Positions 24,731-34,350 of a stretch of DNA of 45,037 nucleotides are shown piece by piece. Source of the stretch: Aureispira sp. CCB-QB1 (GTDB lineage Bacteria > Bacteroidota > Bacteroidia > Chitinophagales > Saprospiraceae); the NCBI GenBank assembly GCA_945870185.1, contig CAMBRK010000032.1, positions 1 through 45,037 on the forward strand. The letters are read 5' to 3'. The translations under genes and the position numbers were made by a program. Numbering within the stretch: position 1 is the first letter of the stretch; every line of letters begins with the position of its first letter. The notes beneath the pieces were generated by a model. It worked only from the letters and a program-made list of their open reading frames with translations. It was not told the origin of the DNA and searched no databases.

Positions 24731-26335
24731 ATGTCAAAACACATATTTGTTACGGGAGGTGTTACTTCCTCACTTGGTAAAGGTATCATCGCGGCTTCAT
24801 TGGCAAAATTGCTTCAAGCTAGAGGACTTTCAGTAACCATCCAAAAACTAGACCCTTATATCAATGTAGACCCAGGAACACTCAATCCATATGAGCATGG
24901 TGAATGTTACGTGACCGAAGATGGTGCAGAAACAGATTTAGATTTAGGGCATTATGAGCGGTTCTTAAACATTCCGACATCACAAGCCAATAATGTCACT
25001 ACGGGCAGGATTTATCAAACGGTAATCGAAAAAGAAAGAGCTGGAGCATTTTTGGGTAAGACAGTTCAGGTAATTCCTCATATTACAGATGAAATAAAAA
25101 ATCGGATAAGATTACAAGAAACATTAGGCACATACGATATCATCATAACAGAAATAGGAGGGACAGTGGGAGATATAGAATCTCTTCCTTACCTTGAAGC
25201 GCTGAGACAACTAAGAAGAGAGATCGGAAAAGAAAACTGTGTAGTAGTTCATCTCACCTTGATTCCTTATCTTTCAGCAGCAAAAGAACTTAAAACCAAA
25301 CCCACACAACACTCGGTAAAAGAGTTATTACAAGCTGGTATTCAGCCTGATATTTTGGTATGTCGTACGGAGTATGCACTGCCTAAAGAACTAAGAGACA
25401 AGTTGGCTTTGTTTTGTAATGTAGATGAAAAATCGGTGATCGAAGCCATAGACGCTGAGACGATCTACGATGTTCCGCTATTGATGTTAAAAGAAAAACT
25501 GGATAAAATTGTATTAAAGAAACTAGGTATTAAGAATCATAATGAGCCTGATTTGACACAATGGAAAGATTTTCTAGGAAGGCTAAAAAATCCAACTAGA
25601 GAAGTCAAAATAGGTCTGGTAGGCAAGTATAATGAGTTACAAGATGCTTATAAATCTATATATGAAGCTTTTATACATGCAGGATCAGTCAATGAATGTA
25701 AGGTAAGAGTAATTCCGATACATTCTGAGACCCTAGAAAATGGAGATATAGCCAATAAACTTAAAGGTTTTGATGGAATTCTGGTAGCTCCAGGATTTGG
25801 AGAGAGAGGTATTGCCGGCAAGTTGGAAGCCATTCGTTTTGTAAGAGAAAACAATATACCTTTTTTTGGTATATGTTTGGGTATGCAATGTGCTGTGGTA
25901 GAGTTTTGTAAAAATGTACTGGGTATAAAGCAAGCGGATTCGACCGAAGTAAACCCAAATACTACAGAACCCGTCATAGACCTCATGGCAGATCAAAAGG
26001 AAATCACTGCCAAAGGTGGTACCATGAGACTCGGAGCTTATGATTGCAAACTACAAAAAAATTCCATTTCATATAAAGCTTATGGCAAAGTTGATATTTC
26101 CGAGCGACATAGACACCGCTATGAATTTAACAATGCTTATCTGGAAAGGATGGAAGCAGCTGGGTTAATGGCAACAGGTAAAAATCCTGCATCAGGCTTG
26201 GTAGAAGTAGTAGAACTCAAAGATCATCCTTATTTCATAGGTGTACAGTATCATCCGGAGCTCAAAAGCACGGTAGAAAACCCACATCCACTTTTTGTTA
26301 GTTTTATCAAAGCAGCACTTCAACACAAAGCATGA
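24731..26335 (+). CDS. pyrG: CTP synthase (glutamine-hydrolysing)
   Basis: This 534-residue cytoplasmic enzyme makes CTP from UTP, ATP and glutamine. The start MSKHIFVTGGV at 24731 is chosen because it is the family's conserved N-terminus and follows the -7 element. The synthetase domain (about 1-270) has the P-loop GGVTSSLGKG and ECYVTEDGAETDLDLGHYER. The glutamine amidotransferase domain (about 290-534) has FGICLGMQ with the nucleophilic Cys and QYHPE with the catalytic His. Its stop overlaps the start of the SpoU methyltransferase gene (ATGA), so they form a coupled pair. Confidence 0.97.
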   Translation: MSKHIFVTGGVTSSLGKGIIAASLAKLLQARGLSVTIQKLDPYINVDPGTLNPYEHGECYVTEDGAETDLDLGHYERFLNIPTSQANNVTTGRIYQTVIEKERAGAFLGKTVQVIPHITDEIKNRIRLQETLGTYDIIITEIGGTVGDIESLPYLEALRQLRREIGKENCVVVHLTLIPYLSAAKELKTKPTQHSVKELLQAGIQPDILVCRTEYALPKELRDKLALFCNVDEKSVIEAIDAETIYDVPLLMLKEKLDKIVLKKLGIKNHNEPDLTQWKDFLGRLKNPTREVKIGLVGKYNELQDAYKSIYEAFIHAGSVNECKVRVIPIHSETLENGDIANKLKGFDGILVAPGFGERGIAGKLEAIRFVRENNIPFFGICLGMQCAVVEFCKNVLGIKQADSTEVNPNTTEPVIDLMADQKEITAKGGTMRLGAYDCKLQKNSISYKAYGKVDISERHRHRYEFNNAYLERMEAAGLMATGKNPASGLVEVVELKDHPYFIGVQYHPELKSTVENPHPLFVSFIKAALQHKA

Positions 26336-26856
26336 AGAAACTGACATTGGATGAGTTGGGTAGAGATACTCTAGCATCATACAAATCAAAAGACAAAATT
26401 CCTGTTGTGGCTGTACTGGATAATGTAAGGTCTGCCTTAAATGTAGGCTCTGTATTCAGGACAGCGGATGCATTTGCAGTAGAAAAAATTTTACTTTGTG
26501 GAATCACTGCTACACCACCTCATAAAGAAATCGCAAAAACAGCTATCGGTGCCACAGAATCCGTAGACTGGATCTATGACAGTGATATCGTATCTGCATT
26601 ATCAAACCTTAAATCACAAGGATACTTTATCATTGGCGTAGAACAAACGGATCAGTCTGTGTCACTGAATGATTTTGATGTTTCCGCTGAAAAAATCGCT
26701 GTAATCTTTGGTAATGAAGTCGATGGTATCAGTGATGAAGCTTTAGAAATGATCGATCTTTGTATAGAAATTCCGCAATTCGGTACTAAACATTCTCTCA
26801 ATGTTTCTGTTTGCGCAGGAATTGTACTTTGGGAAATGATGAAAAAATTTAGGTAA
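26332..26856 (+). CDS. SpoU/TrmH-family RNA 2'-O-methyltransferase
   Basis: A 174-residue SPOUT methyltransferase that would 2'-O-methylate a ribose in tRNA or rRNA using S-adenosylmethionine. The characteristic motifs are present: VLDNVRSALNVGSVFRTAD (motif 1, with the conserved Asn and Arg), VIFGNEVDGISDEAL (motif 2) and IPQFGTKHSLNVSVCAGI (motif 3, forming the trefoil knot). It lacks an N-terminal RNA-binding extension, so the exact target base cannot be given. The start overlaps pyrG by 4 bp. Confidence 0.92.
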   Translation: MKKLTLDELGRDTLASYKSKDKIPVVAVLDNVRSALNVGSVFRTADAFAVEKILLCGITATPPHKEIAKTAIGATESVDWIYDSDIVSALSNLKSQGYFIIGVEQTDQSVSLNDFDVSAEKIAVIFGNEVDGISDEALEMIDLCIEIPQFGTKHSLNVSVCAGIVLWEMMKKFR

Positions 26857-26883
26857 TAATCTCGCTTTATATTGCATTTGAAA

Positions 26884-27609
26884 TTAACTCAAAGCTTCCT
26901 TTTTTAGCTGATACTTTTCAAAATAGTAAGACAAAATGGTCACCATCAATAAGGAAGGCAGCAGGTTTTCCAGATTGATCTTGCCTAAATCAAGCAGTAA
27001 TATGGATATACCGATGATCAAAATACCACCTACAGCACTCAAACTATCCATGACCTTGTCGCTAAAAATATGTTTCAGGCGGAAAGCCATTATCGTAATG
27101 CCACCCTGAAGAAAAAACATGGGAATAATAGAAAACAATACACCAATACCATAGGTAGATGCCAAAGCTATAGATGAAAACCCATCCAACATAGATTTGA
27201 CATAAATGAGTTCTCTTTTGTTTTGAAGGCCCTCTTCCAATGCTCCAATGATGGTCATAGAACCCACACAAAATAACAGAAATGCGGTGATGATTCCTTC
27301 AGAAAATCTAGAATCATGGTTGTCTACCATGAGTTTAAGGCTCTCTGAAATATCATTAAACATAAGATCTACTCTAAACCACTGACCAAAAATAGCTCCA
27401 ATAATCAAGCTAAACATAAAAATCAACAGGTAACCGTCAGGCAGCTTGAGCGCCATACGAATACCTACCAAAAGTGTACCTAATCCTACAGCCTGAAAAA
27501 CAATACCCTGAATTTCTTCTGAGAAAAATTGCTTTAACCATAACCCTATGAGGCTTCCGATTGTTACAGTAAGCATATTTACAAATGTTGCTTTGGGCCA
27601 CCTATTCAT
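26884..27609 (-). CDS. DUF554 family membrane protein
   Basis: A 241-residue integral membrane protein with about six to seven hydrophobic segments. DUF554 hallmarks are the N-terminal VNMLTVTIGSLIGLWL, the segment GIITAFLLFCVGSMTIIGALEEGL, and MLDGFSSIALASTYGIGVLFS. Proteins of this family may transport small molecules; the substrate is not known. The start at 27609 gives a short basic lead before the first helix; the Met at residue 12 is an alternative. It is divergent from lpxK, with 68 bp between the starts, so the two probably share the intervening promoter region. Confidence 0.88.
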   Translation of the reverse strand: MNRWPKATFVNMLTVTIGSLIGLWLKQFFSEEIQGIVFQAVGLGTLLVGIRMALKLPDGYLLIFMFSLIIGAIFGQWFRVDLMFNDISESLKLMVDNHDSRFSEGIITAFLLFCVGSMTIIGALEEGLQNKRELIYVKSMLDGFSSIALASTYGIGVLFSIIPMFFLQGGITIMAFRLKHIFSDKVMDSLSAVGGILIIGISILLLDLGKINLENLLPSLLMVTILSYYFEKYQLKKEALS

Positions 27610-27677
27610 ATTGACTATTTATCAGAAGGGCAATATTAATGAAAACTGGAACAACAAGGGCTTTTTATTTTTAAAAT

Positions 27678-28745
27678 ATGTTTAGAAGAGTAACAATTAG
27701 AGTTTTGCTTTCCCCTTTTGCGTTGATTTATGGCGTCATCATATCTTTTATTAATTTTTCTTATGAAATAGGTCTTCTCAAAGCATCAAAATTTAGCATT
27801 CCTGTCATTGGTGTTGGCAACCTTAGCATCGGCGGAGCTGGCAAAACACCTCATATAGAATATCTCATAGACCTGCTACGCGAATATATCAACGTGGCTA
27901 CACTCAGCAGAGGCTATAAAAGGGAAACTAAAGGGTTTAAGATTGTAGAACAAACGGATACCGCTATTACTGTAGGTGACGAACCACTACAATATAGGAG
28001 AAAATATAATGATATCGTAGTAGCTGTAGGCGAAAGTCGGGCTTATGCCATTCCGCAAATTATACAAAGATATCCACAAACCCAAACAATCCTATTGGAC
28101 GACTCTTTTCAACACCGTGCAGTACAGCCTGGATTAAATATACTACTCACATCCTTCGATGCATTGTTTACTGATGACTACCTACTTCCGGCGGGAAGAC
28201 TCAGAGAGTGGAGATCAGGGTATGAGCGTGCCGATATCATTATAGTCTCCAAATGTCCAAAAGACGAAGCAATGATCAATAAAGAAGCGATCATAGCCAA
28301 GGTACAACCCAAATCATATCAAAAAGTATTTTTTTCATACTATGATTATGGGTATCCTTATTATTTTTATAGATCAGAACAAAAAATTTCTTTAGATAAA
28401 GAACTAAACGTCATCCTACTGAGTGCCATAGCCAATACGAACTATCTGGTAAAATATCTGAATGAAACGGTAAAGCATACGATAGAAATTGAATATGCGG
28501 ACCACCATATTTTTGACAAATATGACATAGAAAAAATGATCAAAGTATTTCAAAACGCACCAGGTGAACGAAAAATAATCCTAACTACAGAGAAAGATGC
28601 CATGAGATTGGAAATACACAAAGAAAGTCTGAAAGCCGCAAATGTGCCCGTCTTCATACTACCGGCAAAAGTCAAATTTCATTTTGGTGCAGGAAAATAT
28701 TTTGACGAAAGTGTTAAGAAGTTTTTGTTGGATTTTGAAGTTTAA
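27678..28745 (+). CDS. lpxK: Tetraacyldisaccharide 4'-kinase
   Basis: A 355-residue inner-membrane-associated kinase that adds the 4'-phosphate of lipid A (tetraacyldisaccharide-1-P to lipid IVA). After a membrane-inserting helix (about 8-35), the modified P-loop VGNLSIGGAGKTPH is seen near residue 46. Downstream are LSRGYKR, VGDEPLQYRRKY and TILLDDSFQHRAVQP, which contain conserved catalytic-site residues, and ending near LTTEKDAMRL. Length is normal. It stands alone, and its product works in the same pathway as waaA at 21525. Confidence 0.95.
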   Translation: MFRRVTIRVLLSPFALIYGVIISFINFSYEIGLLKASKFSIPVIGVGNLSIGGAGKTPHIEYLIDLLREYINVATLSRGYKRETKGFKIVEQTDTAITVGDEPLQYRRKYNDIVVAVGESRAYAIPQIIQRYPQTQTILLDDSFQHRAVQPGLNILLTSFDALFTDDYLLPAGRLREWRSGYERADIIIVSKCPKDEAMINKEAIIAKVQPKSYQKVFFSYYDYGYPYYFYRSEQKISLDKELNVILLSAIANTNYLVKYLNETVKHTIEIEYADHHIFDKYDIEKMIKVFQNAPGERKIILTTEKDAMRLEIHKESLKAANVPVFILPAKVKFHFGAGKYFDESVKKFLLDFEV

Positions 28746-28801
28746 TAACCATTTCTGGTGCATAAAATTACGATTAATCCCTGAATAAACTATTGAAAAC
28801 A

Positions 28802-30550
28802 CTATCGTATACCGTGCATAAGCTTACGTAAGAGTGGTCCCAAAAGTATGATCATTACACCCGCTATAAATGGTACAAAAGTAAAGATCATAAAAAACTT
28901 ACTAAGCCCGTGTTGTGAAGATATTTCGTCAATCATGCCACCCATCGTACCGGCTAGTTTATTACCTACGGCTACTGCAAGATACCATATGCCAAACGTG
29001 ACTGCGATCATCCGTCCAGGCACTAGTTTACTTACATAAGACAAACCAACCGGAGAGATACACAATTCACCAACAGTATGTAGAAGATAAGCAATAACGA
29101 GCCATATGACGCTAACTGATGCCGTCTGTGCACCCAAAGGTATTGAAGACGATCCATAGGCCAGAGATAAAAAGCCCAAGCCCAAAAAAGCAAGTCCGAT
29201 TCCATACTTCACAGAAGCGGTGGGATTGTATTTGCTTTCCCATATTTTGGAAAAAAATGGTCCCAAGGCAATGATAAAAAATGAATTAAGTATACCAAAC
29301 CATGTGGCAGCGATCTCTGTACTTTCTTTTCCAAATTCAGCATTGAGCATCCAAATGACGATACCCCAAATGATAATAAAGCTAACCGAAAGAAAGATAT
29401 TGGCCAAGGCGTATCTTGAAAAAGTCTGCACGAAAAGTTTCCACAGTACATAACTAATGATACCTAAGGGAATGATAGTAAGTAAAGTGTTAAATATTTT
29501 GAATGTCAGAGCGCTGCTACCTTCAAGAGTTCTATCCATATAGTCTTTGGCGAAAATGGTCATGGATCCTCCTGCTTGTTCAAATGCTGCCCAAAAAAAC
29601 ATATAAAAAATAGCTATTACAAAGACGGCAATCATTCTGTCTCTAGTCACTCGTGCATATCTTCCAATACGTGAATATAGGATATACAGAAAGAGTACAA
29701 AAGCACCCAGGACCACATATCCTGCATTACTACTGTTGCCAAAAAGATTAAAACCATAAACTTTAGACATAGGATCGTTAATGACCCATATTAGGGCCGT
29801 GACTGCGGTAATAGCGATCAAGGTCAGGTCTAATTTGGTGAAAGGATTGAGTTTGCCACCATTTTCGTCGGAGGTTATATCTTCGGTGTTACTTATTGCT
29901 ATATCGTCTTTAGATTTGGGCGGAAGGCCTACGTCTCCAAAAATAGACTGTGAAAGCCAAAACTGTAACATACCAAAAAACATAAATATTCCTGCTAGTC
30001 CAAAGCCCCACGAATAACCTATATTTTCGCCTATATATCCGCAAAGACCTATACCTAAAAATGCGCCAGAATTGACACCCATGTAAAAAATAGTATATGC
30101 TCCGTCTTTCTTTTCTGGAAAATCCTTATAAAGTTTGGCCACCATCGACGTCATATTAGGTTTAAAAAAACCATTACCAAAGATCAAAAATGCCAAACCC
30201 AGATACATAAATGCTGGTGATTCCAATGCCATAGAAGCATGACCTAGTGTCATTAAAATAGCTCCTATAATGACAGCGTTTCTATGACCCAATATTTTGT
30301 CTGCTAGTATTCCACCTATGATAGGAGTAAGGTACACCATGGACGTATAGGTACCATATAATGCAAGCGCATTGGCGCGTGGCCATTCCCATCCTCCATC
30401 CACGAGAGCCGAAGTTAGAAACAGAACAAATAATGCCCTCATCCCATAATAAGAAAATCGTTCCCACATTTCTGTAAAAAATAGAACAAATATTCCAGCG
30501 GGATGGCCCATAACATTAGTCTTAAAAAAATCACCATGGTTTGTTGACAT
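28802..30550 (-). CDS. POT/PTR family proton-dependent oligopeptide transporter
   Basis: A 582-residue inner-membrane transporter of the major facilitator superfamily with about 12-14 helices. The POT signature is visible at the N-terminus: FFTEMWERFSYYGMRALFVL (ExxERFxYYG), followed by TPIIGGILADKILGHR and FFKPNMTSMVAKLY. It imports di- and tripeptides with protons. Length is slightly above that of Lactococcus DtpT, with a cytosolic loop after about residue 215 that is Asp/Ser-rich. The promoter element lies at 30576-30583. Downstream, only 56 bp separates it from the convergent lpxK end. Confidence 0.95.
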   Translation of the reverse strand: MSTNHGDFFKTNVMGHPAGIFVLFFTEMWERFSYYGMRALFVLFLTSALVDGGWEWPRANALALYGTYTSMVYLTPIIGGILADKILGHRNAVIIGAILMTLGHASMALESPAFMYLGLAFLIFGNGFFKPNMTSMVAKLYKDFPEKKDGAYTIFYMGVNSGAFLGIGLCGYIGENIGYSWGFGLAGIFMFFGMLQFWLSQSIFGDVGLPPKSKDDIAISNTEDITSDENGGKLNPFTKLDLTLIAITAVTALIWVINDPMSKVYGFNLFGNSSNAGYVVLGAFVLFLYILYSRIGRYARVTRDRMIAVFVIAIFYMFFWAAFEQAGGSMTIFAKDYMDRTLEGSSALTFKIFNTLLTIIPLGIISYVLWKLFVQTFSRYALANIFLSVSFIIIWGIVIWMLNAEFGKESTEIAATWFGILNSFFIIALGPFFSKIWESKYNPTASVKYGIGLAFLGLGFLSLAYGSSSIPLGAQTASVSVIWLVIAYLLHTVGELCISPVGLSYVSKLVPGRMIAVTFGIWYLAVAVGNKLAGTMGGMIDEISSQHGLSKFFMIFTFVPFIAGVMIILLGPLLRKLMHGIR

Positions 30551-30575
30551 TCGATTTACTTTTAATTTTAAAGAT

Positions 30576-30583
30576 CAAAAGTA
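30576..30583 (-). promoter_or_regulatory. -7 promoter element of peptide transporter
   Basis: On the minus strand this reads TACTTTTG (TAnnTTTG), 25 bp upstream of the ATG at 30550. Confidence 0.6.
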
Positions 30584-30730
30584 AATAATTTTATATTCTA
30601 ATTTGTAAATTTTAAAAATGAATACTCATGAGGAACTTCAAATCTCTGCGCTAATATCAAAAGCTTTTTTTAAAATCTAAATTTAAACGAAACTTTTGAT
30701 ATGATTTTTTTTGTTGGAGAGCTCAATATT

Positions 30731-32267
30731 TTATTCTTTCAGAATTTTGTGAATTATGTTATCGGTTGAGGTCAAGCATTGTATAAAGTATATACCCTTG
30801 ATTAAATCAGATAAATCAATATGGTCGATTAATCCTTCTAAAACCATTATTTCCTTGCCTTAGGCATCTAGTAGTTTAGTTTTAAGAAATGGAGACTCTG
30901 AGTTGTTTTTTATAAAGACTAAATTACTAGTAGGATTTGAATAGAAGGCTAGATTTGTGCTTTTATTATCGATGTAGAGTACTTGAGTACCTAAGTGATT
31001 CATGCTACCGTCAAGATCTTACTGGAGTAGCTTTACATATAACCTTTGATCTACTTCATTGTAATCTATTGATTTTGGATAATTACCATTCATTTCGATA
31101 TCGAAGTTTAAGATCTCATTGGACAAAATATTATTCTCACTATCCAAAATCACTATTTCGTAATGTGAGCAATTAATTTCGGTAAGTACTTTCCAATCTT
31201 TTATTATCTGATGATCTTGGTCTACATAAGCTTTAAAGGATACCAACTTCAAAGGTAAGGGTGTTTATAAAATTTCGAAAAAATGATTATTTGAAAAAGT
31301 GATTATGACATCTAATTCGTTTGTAATCTGATCATCGTTATTACCGTCACTATCATTTACACTATCAAATCCTGGTGGATTGATCTAAAATACAGTGTAG
31401 TTTCCCATAAGTAAATGTCCAAAGTGATACTGACCAAATGCATCTGTCATAATTTGCATGACCCATCCATGTTTATTTTCGATAAGATTTCCATTTTGGT
31501 CCAATAATTTTATGGCTGACCCGGAAAGCGGTAATCCAATATCTTTATTCAAAACAGACCAGAAATACCGCCCAATAATTCTGAAAAATAAAACTTAGTA
31601 ATTTTTATAGCGTGCCAATTACTAAGTCCATCGTCTTCTGATCCATTGGAATAAAGTAAGGGTTTCGATGGGTTCTACAGATGAAATAAACAATCCACCT
31701 TTTGCATTATTATGAATCAGATCACCGCTTTTGCACTTTGTTTATGGATAGTATAAGATGGACTGTCATCCAATGCAAGTAAAGAAAGCGGAACATTATC
31801 TTTTTTACTACGAGCAACCATACTGATACTGTCTTGATAAGTATTTGCAGTATTGGGACTTGACTGTAACATATCAATATCCCATATTTGATATTCATTT
31901 AAAAACACAGGTTTTGAAAATGAAAAGTCTAAACAAGCGCTTTGAGGTTTTTGCGAAGACGTAACTTGTAAGGCTAGATTACCTTTCTTAAAAAAGTATT
32001 CGTCTTGGTAAAATCATTAAATTCGCTTGGATTCTTCGTGCAAGTATTTAAATTAAGTGGATCTAGAAGTTTTATGGTTACATCTATTCCGTCTAGGTTT
32101 TTGTAGACATTAAGTGTATCATCCACTTTCCACACAACTTATTTGCCTTCTAAATCTCCTTCCCAGGTAAATAATTTAGGCTTTGAAGTTCCCATCTGAC
32201 CATATATAAAGGTAGTATCCCACATCATCAGCAAGAAAATTGCAGAAAACATCTCTATCCTAAACAT
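30731..32267 (-). pseudogene. Decayed T9SS surface protein with SdrB-like domain
   Basis: Minus-strand frames, read in order, give one broken gene of about 1.5 kb. A signal peptide starts at 32267 (MFRIEMFSAIFLLMM). The frame hits TAA at 32141-32139 just after it. Next come several pieces with frameshifts (about 31990, 31720 and 31620). An SdrB-type domain begins WSVLNKDIGLPLSGSA and continues GNYTVF-stop-INPPGFDSVNDSDGNN, with TAG at 31387-31385. A T9SS type A sorting domain follows, FYSNPTSNLVFIKNN then KLLDA-stop-GKEI and IDLSDLIKGIYFIQ, with TAA at 30862-30860, ending at 30731. Three stops and at least three frameshifts exclude a functional product. The original was probably a secreted surface protein. 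Confidence 0.85.
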
Positions 32268-32464
32268 ACAACAACGGGTTAAAAATTTAAAAACATTTGG
32301 GTGTAATGAATATAGTTCCAATTTTATGCCAACTATTTTGTCGTTCCGACCTTGATTCTTTTCGACTTTCTAACTGACAAGGCGCTGCCACTTTTAACTC
32401 CTTTTGGTAATAAATAACTTCAAAATTATGTTAACCTTATTAAATCTATTGACGAGTTAAAATA

Positions 32465-32646
32465 TTTTTTAAACCTGAATTATGCATTTGAACTTCATTG
32501 TGAGAGCGTAAATCGCAAAAAATCAGCCATTTAGATTCGAAAAGCGTAGCACCGCTACGGTTACAGAAGATAGATGGGCGAAGCTTCTGATTTACAGCGA
32601 TTTAGGTTCGTAATAGATTTTCTAATGCATAATCCAGATTAAAAAA
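32465..32646. repeat. Nested palindromic element, about 180 bp
   Basis: Four nested or side-by-side inverted repeats are visible. The outer arms at 32465-32491 and 32620-32646 match around a shared ATGCATAAT core and A/T6 ends, with a few mismatches and one indel. Middle arms 32509-32526 and 32587-32604 match at 15 of 18 positions. Inside are the perfect hairpins CGTAGC/GCTACG (32545-32559) and CAGAAG/CTTCTG (32564-32589). No coding frame is present. It could be a MITE-like mobile remnant or a structured RNA or DNA element. The flanking 32268-32464 and 32647-32770 are AT-rich with nothing recognisable. Confidence 0.6.
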
Positions 32647-32770
32647 CTCAGGTTGAGAAGATTCAAAAAACAGGGAACAAACATCACTGTTTTGACTTAA
32701 ATAGTGGTTTTTCAGTTTTTAGTGATTTATTTTGTAGTTTTTAGAAAATAAAGATAAGTAAATTTATTAC

Positions 32771-32804
32771 AAAAAAAAAGCAGCCAAAAAAAATATTGAC
32801 TGCT
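32771..32804 (-). terminator. Rho-independent terminator after tRNA-Val
   Basis: On the minus strand AGCAGTCA (32804-32797) pairs with TGGCTGCT (32786-32779), with one mismatch, followed by a run of nine T. It lies 6 bp beyond the 3' end of the tRNA. Confidence 0.75.
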
Positions 32805-32809
32805 CTGAG

Positions 32810-32884
32810 TGGGAGATGAGGGGCTCGAACCCCCGACCCCCTCGGTGTAAACGAGGTGCTCTGAACCAACTGAGCTAATCTCCC
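32810..32884 (-). tRNA. tRNA-Val (anticodon TAC)
   Basis: A full cloverleaf is readable on the minus strand. The acceptor stem GGGAGAT pairs with ATCTCCC, followed by discriminator A. The D arm has GCTC...GAGC with a TTGGTT loop, and the anticodon stem CCTCG/CGAGG encloses TTTACAC, giving anticodon TAC (valine). The T arm has GGGGG/CCCCT around TTCGAGC. CCA is not encoded. It is transcribed alone, with a terminator directly downstream. Confidence 0.95.
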
Positions 32885-32971
32885 AAACGTACCTTTATTT
32901 AAAAGCGTCGCAAATATACGACTGTTTTTATTTTCACCAAAATTTTAGCTTTCTTTTTAAAAAAAAATATT

Positions 32972-34081
32972 TTAAATTTTCAAAAATGGTAGTTTTGTCA
33001 CTGTAGCTTCCATTAGCTTTTTGCCCACTTGTATAAAGATGATATTTCCTATTTGAGCTTGATTTAAAGTGACATACCCCATACCAATAGGCAAATCCAG
33101 CGAAGGCGATTGTGTACCAGATGTGACTACACCAATTTCGTTATCATCGCCGTCAAATATCAAATAACCATGTCTAGGAACTCGTCTTTCTGCCATAGTA
33201 AATCCAACAAGTTTGCGTGAAAGCCCTTTTGCTTTTTGTTCGTCCATCCAATTTTTACCATTGAAGCTTTGCTGTTTATTTAATTTGGTAATCCACCCTA
33301 GACCAGCTTCTAATGGTGAAGTATTATCGTCTATGTCATTACCATAAAGGCAAAAACCCATTTCTAATCTTAGTGTATCCCTTGCACCCAATCCGCATGG
33401 TTTAATATCAAATTCTTTTCCGGCGTCCATAACTGCATTCCAAAGTTCCAAAGTATTTTCATTTGCTACATATAATTCAAATCCGCCGCTACCCGTATAG
33501 CCAGTAGCTGAGATAATGACATTCGATATGCCAGCAATACTGCCTTTGACAAAGTTATAATACTTGATATGGCTCAAATTGACGTCTGTAAGTTTTTGAA
33601 GCGTAGCTATTGCTTTGGGTCCTTGTACAGCAATAAGCCCAGATTTGCTAGATATATCGGATAATTTGGCATCAAATTCGTTGTTTTCTGTAATCCAATC
33701 CCAGTCTTTTTCAATGTTTGATGCATTAACGACTAGCATATAAGCTCGTTCACCTTCATTGCACATGTCTTCTGTAAGTCTGTAAACTAGTAAATCATCC
33801 ACAATACCTCCTGTGTGATTGGGCAAACAGGAATATTGGGCATCACCGATTTCTAGCTTTGAAACATCATTACTGGTTACTTTCTGAATTAGTTCCAGTG
33901 CTTGTGATCCTTTTACTATGAATTCACCCATGTGGGACACGTCAAATACGCCCACACCATTACGAACGCAATGATGTTCTTCTGTAATGGAGCTATATTG
34001 GATAGGCATATTGTAGCCAGCGAAATCAGCCATTTTGGCTCCAAGGTCTAAGTGGATTTGAGTAAGCGGTGTACTTTTCAT
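32972..34081 (-). CDS. gcvT: Aminomethyltransferase, glycine cleavage T-protein
   Basis: A 369-residue cytoplasmic enzyme, the T-protein of the glycine cleavage system. It transfers the methylene group from the aminomethyl-lipoyl H-protein to tetrahydrofolate, releasing ammonia. Family motifs in order: MADFAGYNMPIQYSSI, VGVFDVSHMGEF with the catalytic-site Asp, VDDLLVYRL, ISATGYTGSGGFELY and CGLGARDTLRLEMGFCLYGND, and the C-terminal barrel with GYVT. Length is usual. Other gcv genes are not in the window. The -7 element at 34109-34116 lies 28 bp upstream of the ATG. Confidence 0.96.
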   Translation of the reverse strand: MKSTPLTQIHLDLGAKMADFAGYNMPIQYSSITEEHHCVRNGVGVFDVSHMGEFIVKGSQALELIQKVTSNDVSKLEIGDAQYSCLPNHTGGIVDDLLVYRLTEDMCNEGERAYMLVVNASNIEKDWDWITENNEFDAKLSDISSKSGLIAVQGPKAIATLQKLTDVNLSHIKYYNFVKGSIAGISNVIISATGYTGSGGFELYVANENTLELWNAVMDAGKEFDIKPCGLGARDTLRLEMGFCLYGNDIDDNTSPLEAGLGWITKLNKQQSFNGKNWMDEQKAKGLSRKLVGFTMAERRVPRHGYLIFDGDDNEIGVVTSGTQSPSLDLPIGMGYVTLNQAQIGNIIFIQVGKKLMEATVTKLPFLKI

Positions 34082-34108
34082 TTTACGGACTTCATTTGGT
34101 TAATACTG

Positions 34109-34116
34109 CAAAGGTA
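34109..34116 (-). promoter_or_regulatory. -7 promoter element of gcvT
   Basis: On the minus strand this reads TACCTTTG, a full match to TAnnTTTG, with the gcvT start at 34081. Confidence 0.7.
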
Positions 34117-34270
34117 AACAAATGTGTAGTTTAGCATAGAAGACTACAAAAGAAAATAAATATCATTATTTAAATTTTTAATTGGGGTTCCTAATAGTAC
34201 TTGTTTTGATGCTATTATTATGATACGAAGTATAGATGTAAGTTAAGGGGGCGACATAAAAAGTGACAAT

Positions 34271-34310
34271 ATGGCACATTTTTTTAATTCATATGCCATA
34301 ATGGCGCATT
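34271..34310. promoter_or_regulatory. Direct repeats ATGGC(A/G)CATT, candidate operator upstream of hsp20 genes
   Basis: ATGGCACATT (34271-34280) and ATGGCGCATT (34301-34310) are spaced exactly 30 bp apart, close to three helical turns. An inverted ATGCCAT (34293-34299) lies between them. They sit in the 324-bp gap between the divergent gcvT and hsp20 genes, about 95-135 bp upstream of the first hsp20. The layout fits a regulator binding on one DNA face; this is inference. Confidence 0.4.
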
Positions 34311-34350
34311 GTGTGATTGTAAATTGAACTATTGTCTGCAATTATTGGAT

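Noticed and set aside
30654-30702. Perfect 10-bp inverted repeat ATATCAAAAG/CTTTTGATAT followed by a T run
   Set aside because: The loop is 29 nt and its T run points against the direction of both flanking genes, so I could not assign it as a terminator.
30937-31252. Short frames of 77-79 codons on both strands
   Set aside because: They are pieces of the decayed SdrB/T9SS gene or its complement and not independent genes.
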